Assembly: GCF_030272615.1 (NCBI RefSeq)
Contig: NC_081406.1
Coordinates: forward strand, 217,754,997 to 217,818,996
DNA length: 64,000 nucleotides
Source of the DNA: Cryptomeria japonica
Lineage: Eukaryota > Streptophyta > Pinopsida > Cupressales > Cupressaceae
Direction: 5' to 3'
In this document: in pieces, positions 54,731 to 64,000 of the stretch
How the letters are laid out: each line of letters starts with the position of its first letter
Position numbering within the stretch: position 1 is the stretch's first letter
The notes under the pieces: generated by a model
Told to the model about the DNA's origin: nothing
What the model saw: only the letters and a program-made list of their open reading frames with translations
Database searches by the model: none
Made by a program: the position numbers and the translations under genes

Positions 54731-56420
54731 ATGACTGAAGAACATCAGCTTGTGAATGGAAATCTGAAAAAACCCAAGTATGTAAGATTGAATCATTCAA
54801 ACAATCAGATAATTGGAAATAAAAATCAAGGTGTTATGACAAGAGGAAGATTGGCAAATGAAGAGGTATGTTTAATCTCTCAAGTTGAACCAACATCAGT
54901 TGTTGAAGCCTGTAAAGATAAATAGAGGATAAAAGCAATGGAAGAAGAATTAGAACAAATTGAAAAGAATAATACTTGGCCATTAGTTCCCCAACCTAAA
55001 GACAAAAATGTAACTGGAACTAAATGGGTTTTTAGAAATAAATTGAATGAAGACAGTGAAGCAATCATAAACAAATAAATATTTGTTTGTAAAGGTTATT
55101 CTCAGAAAGAAGGAATTGATAATAGTGAAACCTTTGCACTGATAGCCAGAATTGAAGCAGTAAGACTATTTCTTGCATTTGCAGCTCACAAGAACTACAA
55201 GGTTCACAGATGGTGTAAAATATGCATTTTTGAATGGAGATCTTGAAGAAGAAGTTTACATTGAGCAGCCTGATGGATTTTCATTAACAGATGATAAGGA
55301 TATGGTTTGCAGATTAAGCAAAGCTTTATATGGATTGAAGCAAGCTCCCAGAGCATGGTTTGCTAGACTGGGTAAATATCTTTTAAATCTAGGATACACA
55401 AAAGGTAATGCTGACAGTAATTTGTATTACAAAATTAACAATGATAACATTTTGATTATTGAAGTTTTTGTGGATGATATCATGTTTGGAGGAGAAGAAG
55501 AGTTATGCAAAGATTTTTCTAATAAGATGAAGGAAGAATTTGAAATGGCTATGATAGGAGAGATGAAATTTTTTCTAGGTTTGCAGATTTCTCAAACAGA
55601 TAAAGGTATATTCATTTGTCAAACAAAATACTTCAAGGAAATTTTGAAGAAATTTGGAATGGAAAACTCCAAACCAGTAAGCACTCCTATGACTACAACT
55701 GATAAATTGACATCAAAGGATGATTTAGCACCTATAAATCTGACAAGGTACAAATATATGATTGGAGGGTTACTGTATTTGACACAAACCAGACCTGATA
55801 TAATGAATGCACTATGTATTGTTTCAATATTTCAAAGCAATCCTAAAGAAAATCATGAAACTGCATTAAAAAGAATTTTCCAATACTTGCAAGGCACATC
55901 AAACCTTGGTTTATGGTATCCTAAGGATGACAGTTTTGAGTTATGTACATATACAAATGCAAATTGGGTAGGAGATGTGGATGACAAAAAGAGTACCACT
56001 GGTGGCACATTATTTCTTGGCAGAAGATCGGTTTCATGGATCAGCAAGAAGTAGACATGCACATCATTATCTACAGTAGAAGTAGAATATGTTGCAGCAG
56101 CAACGAATTGCACTCAGGTATTATGGATAAAGCAAATGTTGAAGGATATCAAGGTAAAATGCAATGAACTAGTAGTTATTTACTGTGATAACTCAGCAGC
56201 AATAGATATATCAAAGAATCCAGTATTTCACTCTAAAACAAAGCATATTTCTATTAAGTATAATTTTCTGAAAGAAAAAATTGAAGCAAATAAACTCAGA
56301 TTGGTTTATGTGAACACTAAAGAGCAAATTGCAGATATTTTTACATAGCCTTTGCCTAAGGAAACTTTTGAATATCTCAGAGAGAAGCTTGGGGTAATCA
56401 CCCCACCAGTAGAGAATTAA
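54731..56420 (+). pseudogene. R7 reverse transcriptase and RNase H
   Basis: [19 protein letters not shown], stop at 54923, then [28 protein letters not shown] one-base loss near 55205 shifts the frame. From about 55215 a long open run to 56054: [94 protein letters not shown]. RNase H continues after a stop with SAAIDISKNPVFHSKTKHIS and VNTKEQIADIF. This is the longest open RT/RNase H stretch in the window (293 codons). Confidence 0.92.
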
Positions 56421-56504
56421 ATGATGTAGATTGGCATCAAAATGGCAGGGACTAACAGAAAAATATTTTTCCTGTTTGATGAAGGAGAGCTATTGATTAG
56501 GGGG

Positions 56505-56760
56505 AGTAGTTAATTGTATGTTATGTTCTGATTTTGATTTTTAATTGCTTTGGAATTTGTTGTCAAAGGGGGAGAGATGTCTATGGAAAAATATTGTACT
56601 TTGAATATTGGGGAGAGATGTATTTTGGTTTTGGTTATATTGTTTCCATTTTTTGTACAAAACTTTGTGTTGATCTGTATAGGGGAGATTGTTAGCATTA
56701 TGTTTTTGGCACTTAGATGTTTTTCCATCTAGTGTTGCCATCAATGCCAAAAGGGGAGAT
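56505..56760 (+). other. R7 polypurine array and inverted-repeat arm
   Basis: Tracts TAGGGGGAGTAG (about 56500), TCAAAGGGGGAGAGA (about 56564), TTGGGGAGAG (about 56608) and CCAAAAGGGGAGAT ending at 56760. GTTGCCATCAATG (56734-56746) pairs with CATTGATGTCAAC (56806-56818). Confidence 0.8.
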
Positions 56761-57883
56761 TGTTGGTATTATGGATGACTTTGTCATGTGTTGCATTGAT
56801 TTTGTCATTGATGTCAACACTTATCTTTCTGGAGGTCTACATTGTTGATTTGGCACTTTGGTTATATTGCTTTGTTGATGAACCGACACATTCTGGTCCT
56901 GATATGGATATTAGCTTATGCACAGTTACTGTTATATATCTCACTGGAAACTCAAGAAGTTGATGATGACTTGATATTGTATGGAGATCATTTGGGTATG
57001 TCAAAGACATGGATTGGATGTTTGCATTTGACATTTTGCATTTTGGACTGATTGGGTTTACATATTTGTCTTGACTGGCAGATAGGTCCATGTTATGAAC
57101 CGGCATAAGAAAACATGTTCCAGATCAGCAAAACACATTTTGGAAATGATTTATTGATTGGATAATTTGCAAATGTATTGAGGCTGACATATTGTATTGC
57201 ATGAAGACTTATTTTGTAATTGATTTAAATGTAATATATTTTGGGAGCTAACCTAATGGTTAGGTCTTAGGTTTTGTATAAATAATTGTAAGATCCTAAT
57301 TGGAAGGAGTATGCGTATGTGTTGAGATTATTATGAAGAGTGAAAACAAACAGATCCTTGTGCGAATCACATAGATATCATCTAAAGGTTGAAGGAAGGA
57401 ATGTTAAAGGTCATCAAGGTATTTAGTCCTCATGCGCAAAGCTTAAACCAGTACTGAATCCGGTATTGAAGATGCTAAATTGAAGTAGTACATTGATTAT
57501 TTGATTTAACCATTCAACTGTGTAGTCAGTGAGACTCCTAATTTTTTGGTTGAGCAGTGAGCTCTAGGCAGTTGGCCTTTCTGCATGTGCAGATCCCATT
57601 ATTGTATTCACATACTATCTACAGTAGTATCATCTGATTGTGGGTAAGGTTTCCCATCTTTGTTTTTCCCCTTATAGGGTTTCCGTGTCAAAATATTTGT
57701 TTCATGTGTTGTGGATGTGTTTTTGCTTTTCGTTTCATGCATTAAGTTGTACTGGTATTAATATAACTGTTAATCTATTTTACCGATACTGAGTTTTAAG
57801 TTGGAATAATTTGTTTTGGGTTGCAATTTATTGACAATTGATTCACCCCCCCCTCTCTTAGTTGTCCTTCCTAGTTCCTAATA
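56761..57883 (+). mobile_element. R7 3' LTR
   Basis: About 1,123 bp, TGTTGGTATTATGGATGAC to CCTAATA (expected CCTAACA, C-to-T). Longer than the shared LTR by about 70 bp, mostly in the ACTTATGCACAGTTACTG region near 56920 that the other lacks. TATAAATA at 57277-57284. Confidence 0.9.
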
Positions 57884-58800
57884 TTCTTTACCCATAACTT
57901 CTCTCATTTTTCATTAGAGTCCACTGCATTCTCTCGACTAGCATTCCTTCCTTTACTAATTTTACAAGAAATTTCAATATGCCCAACAACATTACAATTA
58001 TAGCATATTGGACCATTCCGCATCATACTCGCATTCATATTTCTTCTAAAACTCTTACTCATCCTGCATTCAATAGTTGTGTGCCCATATCCATTGCAAA
58101 CATAGCAACATGCATTGAAAGATCTGACACTTTTGTTCATATTCATCCTGCTTCTATATTCACTAACCTTGTATCCAAACTTTCTACAATAATGACAATT
58201 TCCATTGAAAGAGTAATTCCTTATTTGATTTCTACATCCACTTTCTTTGTGCCCTACTTGATTACATTGAAAATAGTTTCCTTTGAAAGATAAATACCTG
58301 GAAGAAATAGGAGGAGTTCTCTGATTAGGCATGAAAATCTTCATATCCTCAGTAGAAATATTTATTTATTTTCCCTTTTCTTCATTGATCTTCAAGCACT
58401 CACCAAACTCTTCATTATTCTGAAACTGTAAGACAAATTCCCATATGCCTTTTCCACCTTTCAGACTTAAACCATTACTAATCTAATCTTTAATATCTTT
58501 GAGTTCCTTTTTCTGATTTGTCACTTTTTCTTCTAATTTTGAACATTCTTTAGTCTTCTCATCAAGATTCATTTCTTATATATCAATTGCCTTCTTTCCT
58601 TTGTCCAATAATCCCCTTAAGAAAGTAATCTTCTCAAGTGCCTTGTTGTACTTATCTTTGCACCCATCCAAATCAACCAATGTAGATCTCAGCTCTCCTT
58701 CCATATCAACGACACCCTCAACATCATCACAATCACCTTGATCTAAAACATCCATATCATTCAACTCTTGTTCAAACATAGTGTTCAAGACTCTGGATCT
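57884..58800 (-). pseudogene. N3 ORF1: coiled-coil, multi-CCHC gag-like protein
   Basis: Minus strand. N-terminal frame 58788-58576 is acidic (FEQELNDMDVLDQGDC) then helical (CKDKYNKALEKITFLRGLLD), with a stop, more coiled coil to about 58350, then frame 58344-57904. Four zinc-knuckle modules: CNQVGHKESGC (first Cys lost), CHYCRKFGYKVSEY (His and last Cys are Tyr), CYVCNGYGHTTIEC and CYNCNVVGHIEISC (both complete). Same plan as N2 ORF1, with the last two modules intact in both. R7 truncates it on the left; ORF2 is not present. Confidence 0.75.
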
Positions 58801-58835
58801 ACCTCAAGCGGTTAAGATTACTCAAGAGGAACCTT

Positions 58836-58847
58836 GCTTTGATACCA
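58836..58847 (-). other. N3 primer binding site
   Basis: Minus strand TGGTATCAAAGC two bases inside the LTR edge. Confidence 0.82.
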
Positions 58848-58849
58848 AT

Positions 58850-59725
58850 TGTTGAACACACATTTACATTGAGAGGGGGGGATGAATCAACATAAACCAA
58901 AATTTTGAACCTCAAACTATCAATTAGATACTTTATTATAGATGACAAACATTTATAAACAATCATAAAATCACTCACATCAATTGCATATTACCACCAA
59001 AATTTATACATGGAAAACCCAAATAGGGAAAAACCACGGTGAGCACTTACCTACAAAAATATCCACTATGTATATCAGATTACAATAAAAAGAGCCCACT
59101 ACTTTGGACTTTAAAACCAAGACTAACTTCTCTTGGGCCAAGATGCAAAAGGGGACTTACAAAACTTGAAGCTAACTACAGCAGGGCAAGACACAAATTG
59201 ACAAGTTTAAAAAAAAGAACTGTATTAATAAAAGCATCTCAATATGTTGATTACAGTCACTATTATAGCACAATCTTTTCCCTTACTGAATTATCCAGAC
59301 CACTAGATGTTTTGGATCACTGCAACTACATCAACTCACTTTTTCACTGCAATACCATCTAACACAGCAACTCAAAACACATCGACATCCTTGCATCAAG
59401 TCACTTACATACTTATCATTGAAATTCACATGCACACATATTGTACCATAGAATAGCATATGCACTAAACTCTATATTTCTTTTCAGCAAATCATCACAT
59501 ATATATACAAACTCAAAATAAAACATCCTCACCAAGTTAGCCAAAAGAAAGATTGTAACATGTATGTACATTTTTGACCAAATATATATCACCAAACCAA
59601 AATATGAAACACATAGAACATAAACCAGAACTAAACCAACATCCAACGTGCAACACCAAACCAAAAGAATACTTCACATGCATTCACCAAACCAACAAAT
59701 ATGTATCATGATAAATTATACACCA
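58850..59725 (-). mobile_element. N3 5' LTR, truncated at its outer end
   Basis: On the minus strand it ends GTGTTCAACA beside the primer site and has the C-tract (58873-58883). It matches the R2 LTR (7423 to about 8290) by eye; similarity fades near 59718. The U3 start is missing. This shared LTR type links R2 and N3. Confidence 0.75.
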
Positions 59726-61333
59726 TTAACTAGGTGGTACAATTCCACACTTAGGTTAGCACCCGCCTTAGTGTGTTTGCATTTCACATTTCAAATTCCC
59801 TTTAAGCATTTAATTAATTGATTTAATTAAATCTAAAGTCTTCTTTTATCACTCTACACATCATAAAATTGGACCCAAGTTACCCTAAGTGTGCCTCTTT
59901 TTTATTTTATTATCCAAATTAATCATTTCATAAAATACCCTAATTATGGCTTATTTCGACCTTTCAGGCCCGATTTCACATATTTAGACATCTCAACTTC
60001 CCATTTACTCCTAGAATTTTCTTTAAAAACACAATATCTTGCCTCCCCAAAAATTGGTGAAACGTTGGTCGAACCGTGTGTTTTGACCATGTTGTTACCA
60101 ACATTGTCCCAACTTTTTCTCCTCGAATTTTGGGAGCATGTTTTGGCAGTATTTTAATATTCAAATTCAAGAGATTGGCGAAAAATTATTTCTAATTCAT
60201 CCTATGACTCAAAACAAAGTTAGGGTCTCCTACATAAACCCTTCCTTTCCTCATTTGAAGATCTAAGATCTAGCGATTGAAGGAGATTCTTATGAAGTGA
60301 AAGTGTAGGTTTTATGAAGTCTACAATAGCAAATCAAGCATTTACCAAGTCTACATCAAGTATTTTCAACACTCTTTTGGAGCTTTGAAAACATTGAAGA
60401 ATAATAGGAGATCACCGACTGATGATTGGCTTGTACCTCTCCCTTAGGGTTTGGTATGTTTCATGTTGTTTTCATGTCTTTGTATGAGCATCATTTTCAT
60501 ATTTATATTCATGATTTATATCTCTAGATGATTTCTGATTTGAAGCATTTGTGTTTACATTTACAAGCATTTAGGGTAGAACTCTAGATTTACTTTGTTG
60601 TTCATTTAAGATCTTACATACACACAAGATTCTTCCACACACATTTTCATTAAAATATCGGCTATTTGTGGAGGTATAAATCACCAAAACAAGGGGTTTG
60701 ACTAAGGCAAAACCCTATATAGCCACCTAGACACCCTTTTTCCAAGTTCTAGGTACAAGAATCTGGCAGATGCATGAATTTTGCGACCAATGGAAGACAC
60801 AAAGACTATTTTAGGGTCATAATCTACTCCCAGATCACAAAGATAGGGGTGTGGTACCCTGGGATAGGCACCCTGGTCCTCAGGGTTTAATAGTTTTCTA
60901 TGTTAGATCTGCATTTTAGACCCTTGGGACCTCAAATCCATAAATCCATCTTACTGTCTGCACAAGGATCAAGGTGCCCAACACCCTGGTCCTACCAATT
61001 CTTCTCTAGTTTTCAGCATTAGGTACACCTCTGAGTCCATTTTTCAGCCCTGCTTTCTATATCTCAGTTTCAGGTTACACATAATCTACATTTTCAGTTT
61101 AAGTATACTTTGTTTCTTATCTCCTAGCTTAGTTGGTTGTTTCATTATATTTCACATATCTACTCTTCATTTACAGCAAAGGGATACAAACCCTAAGAGG
61201 TATTCCTTGACTCTCTCTTCCCTACAAGAAGTAGTCAAAGTGAGATATCTCCCTAGCCTCTTTCGTATTCCCCTGTGTGTACATGAGAGTGGGATTGGGT
61301 CTTAGTTACTTGGTTCCATTTTTATGCATCACA
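59726..61333 (+). mobile_element. G1: gypsy-like LTR
   Basis: A long non-coding block with promoter-like parts and an ACCCTAA-rich leader, ending GCATCACA three bases before a TGG-starting primer-like site. The style (ACCCTAATT-ATTTCGACC, then GATCTAGCGATTGAAGGAGATTC) is unlike the copia LTRs here. Phrases CACCCTGG and CCTGGTCCT recur around 60870-61000. The left edge abuts N3 and could not be fixed. Classification as gypsy is inference from style and from the following gag-like frame. Confidence 0.45.
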
Positions 61334-61336
61334 TTT

Positions 61337-61357
61337 TGGTGAACCTGATGTGAATCG
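61337..61357 (+). other. G1 possible primer binding site
   Basis: TGGTGAACCTGATGTGAATC begins three bases after a CA-ending block. It has the form of a tRNA 3'-end complement (TGG first, and GAATCGAATC further on like a T-arm), but I could not assign the tRNA. It is clearly not the initiator-Met site. Confidence 0.4.
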
Positions 61358-61490
61358 AATCTTCTTTAAATTTGTATTTTCTAGTTAGATCTAGTTATTG
61401 TATCTTTCTTTTCATTAAAAAGCATAAAAAAAAAGTTTCCATTCATTGCATTGTGTGTTTTAATTTTTGTATACATTCTTCATTTTAAAA

Positions 61491-61876
61491 ATGTTGGATC
61501 TTTATATGCAAGACTTTCATTCCTTTAATAATACATTTTCTTATGATGATTATGAGTTTAATAAGGAAGAACTAGATGAGGCTCTTGATGAGTTTCCATA
61601 CCCTAAGCCTTCTAAACCTACATTTTGCCAAAAGCTAATCAACCTTATTACTACGTGATTTCGTAGTGATGAGAATGATAAGTTGAATGGTTATTTTCAT
61701 GAATACATTCCTATCAACTCGCCCTCTAAATCTGGACCTATCTCCATTTGAATCTAAAGACAAACCATTTAATATACATGATCATGCTATGTTAGATGAT
61801 TCTCTTGATGATTTCATGTCTTTGCTATCTTCTTCAAACAAAGATCACGTATCTATAAGATTGATTAGCATGATAA
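61491..61876 (+). pseudogene. G1 gag-like N-terminus, cut by N4
   Basis: ATG 61491 opens MLDLYMQDFHSFNNTFSYDD and an acidic stretch (NKEELDEALDEFPYPKPS); stop at 61656. Homology-like text continues (DENDKLNGYFHEYIPINSPS) and, after a shift near 61735, DLSPFESKDKPFNIHDH and DDSLDDFMSLLSSSNKDH, ending at the N4 LTR at 61876. I do not recognise the family; position after an LTR and primer-like site suggests gag. Confidence 0.4.
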
Positions 61877-62817
61877 TGTTGGCAATTGACACTCAATTGG
61901 TTGGTTTCACTTTGTTTTCATTGATGGCAACATGGTATCTTTCTCTTGCTTCATGTTTTGATTCAGTTATGTACTAGCACCGACACCGATAGGATAGAAG
62001 GATTTCTTTGGTTACTGGAAATGCAGGTCGACATGGTTTAGAATAAGGTTATCGGTATTGGAGGTCGACATCACTTGGATCTAGCATCGACACTTATTTT
62101 TGAAATTCATGTGTTTATGTTATCTAGCCAACATGTATTTTGATATTGTAATTATCTTTGTAAGCCGACATAAGGCATGATAAATTGTATAGGGTATATA
62201 GGTCAGTTGGATTAGATCATTTTGAGATTGCATTGGATATATATGATGTGATATGATGTGAATATGTATTAGGAAGGAGATAAGGAAGGAGATGCAAAAT
62301 ATATCTGAGAGATCATGTATGTGAGGATATTTATGTAAGTGTTATTCCAGTAAAGGGTTTAGGGTTTCAGACTGGAATAGACATAGCTTAACTAGAACTA
62401 TATTCTGGTATAGGAGATGCTATCTTTTGCAGTTCAACACTTCTCTAGATTGTAGTCTACATTTATATGTAGTCAGTGAGGCTCCTTTTGTGATTGAGTA
62501 CTGTGCTCTAGGTTGTAAGCCTTCTTGCAAGTGCAGGCCCCTTATATTTTGTAATATCTCTTCATATGGTCAGTGGATTGATATTGTGGGTCACAAATCC
62601 CACTGTGGTTTTTCCTCTTTGAGGTTTTCCACGTATAACGTTGTGTGTTATGGTTCTCATTTATGTGATTGGCTTATTGGTTTCTTTACTTCTTTCAATT
62701 CTTTATGTACCAGTATACCGGTTGGTGTATGCATGTTTTAATAAGGTTAAAATTAATTTTTCTAGTATAACATTGATTCGCCCCCCCTCCCCCTTTTAGT
62801 GTTATTGGATTCCACCA
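61877..62817 (+). mobile_element. N4 5' LTR
   Basis: 941 bp, TGTTGGCAATTGACACTC to GGATTCCACCA. TCATTGATGGCAAC about 40 bp in; GTGGGTCACAAATCCCAC...TTTTTCC block near 62585; C-tract CGCCCCCCCTCCCCC at 62779. Confidence 0.85.
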
Positions 62818-62819
62818 AT

Positions 62820-62832
62820 TGGTATCAGAGCC
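62820..62832 (+). other. N4 primer binding site
   Basis: TGGTATCAGAGCC, full match, two bases after the LTR end. Confidence 0.88.
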
Positions 62833-62885
62833 ATGTGCCTTGAAGGAAGTTTAACATCTTGAGGAAGATCCTGAATCTAGAATCC

Positions 62886-63132
62886 ATGGATATGAGTTTG
62901 GAAAAGCAACTTGAGATGGCACTTGAAGATTATGATGCTGAAATGTTGAAGAACTTAAAGCTACAAGATGAATTGAATTCTACTAAGGAGTTCATTCTTG
63001 TCCTACAAGAGAGGTTTTCATTTGTTCAAGCTAGGAGGAAGGAACTTTTGCAAAATCAGGATGATGAAGAGATGGATGCACTTAAGGAATAATGTCAGAA
63101 ATTGAGTTAGGAGAACATGGCCATGAGAAATG
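62886..63132 (+). pseudogene. N4 ORF1 start (coiled-coil gag), truncated
   Basis: ATG 62886: MSLEKQLEMALEDYDAEM, then LKNLKLQDELNSTKEF and QERFSFVQARRKELLQNQDD; stops at 63090 and 63108; reaches ENMAMRN and is cut. It aligns with N1 ORF1 nearly residue for residue and with N2 ORF1 more distantly (MENLIKQLEGALTDYDVEKL). Only the coiled-coil start is left. Confidence 0.82.
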
Positions 63133-63470
63133 TGTTCGCATTATACACTCATATGAGAATTGTAGATGTTCTCATTGATGGCAACAAAGTGGCAACAAGG
63201 TTCAATTGGCACTGGCAGATACAACAAGGTTTATTCACACCAACATCTAGTTTACACCGGCAACAGATCATACAGACATCCAAAGCTGACTTGGCAATAC
63301 TATTGTTTATGTAATGTATATTGTAATCATATGACGAACATGATGTATTGTAAAGACTCATATATGTATCAAATCTTGTAGGTCATTTGAAATGAAGTAG
63401 GTAATGAAATGTATGTATGTAAGTGGTATATGTGATAAGATAGGGATATGATACCAGATAATTGTTAAGT
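63133..63470 (+). mobile_element. Truncated LTR start inside N4
   Basis: Begins TGTTCGCATTATACACTC and has CATTGATGGCAAC at 63173-63185, the LTR-start signature of all N elements. About 340 bp resemble a U3 region. No LTR end or primer site follows; it passes into the ORF2 leader. Confidence 0.6.
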
Positions 63471-63631
63471 TAACTTTTTGGTTATAAAGCATTGAAATTT
63501 GTCATTTTGACTTACCAAGCATTCAAGTATTCAAAGAGCGCAGAAGTTAAGCATCGACATTCAAGAAGCAAAGCAGCAAAGATTTTTCAAGGCAACCCAG
63601 GTTTTCACTTAAAAGGTATTTATTTTACGAC

Positions 63632-64000
63632 ATGGCTTCTTCATCTTTTGTTCCTAAATTCATTGCAAACCCTACTGTTGTGGAGAATATAAAACATTAT
63701 AGAGCGGTCTTTAAGATAATCCCTAAGATAGCTAAGTTGGATGACTCCATTTGTGCATTTTCAAAAATCCTAAAGGGAGTTACATTTGTTGAAGACCCTA
63801 GGGCATACATTCACTGTAACATTGAAGATTTAGGGTCAGAGGATTTAAAGAATATGTTCAGGAATGTAATCACAAACAAACAAGGTGTAATCAAACTGGA
63901 ACATAAGATTGTGGAAGATTTAGGTTTCGTAGATATCCTTCATATGCCTGAATTCAAAGATGAAACTATCTGATATGTTCTTAGTAGAGTTCATGGTGAA
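63632..64000 (+). pseudogene. N4 ORF2 start: unknown protein of the pol-less family
   Basis: ATG 63632, preceded by AAAGGTATTTAT as in N2. Open for 113 codons, stop TGA at 63971-63973, then homology continues (YVLSRVHGE) to the window end. Shared with N2: MASSS, FIANPxVVExI, EDPR, IHCNIE-LG-E--KNM, EHKIVE-LGF--IL--PEF. Roughly half the aligned residues agree by eye, and no gaps longer than one residue are needed, so this is a protein-coding lineage. It is cut by the window edge. Confidence 0.8.

Larger units (their letters stand above)
51414..57883 (+). mobile_element. R7: copia element
   Basis: Shared 5' LTR 51414-52468, interior 52469-56760, 3' LTR 56761-57883. Same family as R5 and with the same ~75-codon integrase deletion. 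Many stops. The right flank is the N3 gag remnant. Confidence 0.92.
61877..64000 (+). mobile_element. N4: pol-less LTR element, running off the window
   Basis: 5' LTR 61877-62817, primer site, ORF1 start (62886 to about 63132), a second LTR start without its end (63133 to about 63470), then the ORF2 leader and ORF2 from 63632. The LTR resembles that of N1; ORF1 and ORF2 resemble N1 and N2. The joint near 63132 shows that two copies, or one copy with a large rearrangement, are fused. Five bases before the LTR are GATAA; the right side is outside. Confidence 0.8.

Noticed and set aside
59891-60170. Opposing frames at 59891-60157 and 59976-60170
   Set aside because: They lie in the G1 LTR-like block, overlap on opposite strands and show no domain.

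Overview
The window looks like repeat-rich plant nuclear DNA. It is AT-rich, carries no intact host gene, and is mostly nested, decayed LTR retrotransposons whose primer sites match plant initiator tRNA-Met. The copia-type polyproteins and the type of gypsy LTR near 60 kb suggest a large-genome plant, possibly a conifer; that is inference, since no host gene is present to place it. I name elements locally: R1 to R7 are copia-type, N1 to N4 have gag but no pol, and G1 is gypsy-like.

Layout. 1-4203: R1 (minus), copia pol and gag plus its 5' LTR; its other LTR lies outside the window. 4204-7422: old repeats and a broken gypsy-like reading frame. 7423-9285: R2 (minus), a 3' LTR and a coiled-coil 3' coding end. 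9286-14680: decayed tandem repeats, a GC-richer island with a G-box, and promoter-like LTR debris. 14681-27509: R3 (plus), a complete copia element whose 5' LTR is split by R4 (minus, 15070-20595). 27510-32841: N1, remains of two tandem copies of a pol-less element. 32830-52468: R5 (plus), interrupted in RNase H by R6 (36967-50667), whose 3' LTR is interrupted by N2 (42972-49906). 51414-57883: R7, which shares one LTR with R5. 57884-59725: N3 (minus). 59726-61876: G1. 61877-64000: N4, running off the end.

The main item of interest is the N family. N2 is structurally complete: two LTRs of about 1 kb, a target duplication ATCTA, an initiator-Met primer site and a polypurine tract. It has no protease, integrase, reverse transcriptase or RNase H. 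It has two reading frames instead: ORF1, a coiled-coil protein with four CCHC-type modules, and ORF2, about 1,070 codons with no family I recognise. ORF2 relatives occur in N1 and N4, and ORF1 relatives in N1, N3 and N4, although the LTRs differ. This points to an old pol-less lineage that may borrow enzymes from neighbouring copia elements, with which it shares the primer site, the polypurine array, an inverted repeat around the 3' LTR start and a C-tract near the LTR end.

All coding regions in the window carry stops, frameshifts or deletions, so I annotate them as pseudogenes. Domain positions are approximate; LTR edges, target duplications, primer sites and polypurine tracts were read directly from the sequence.
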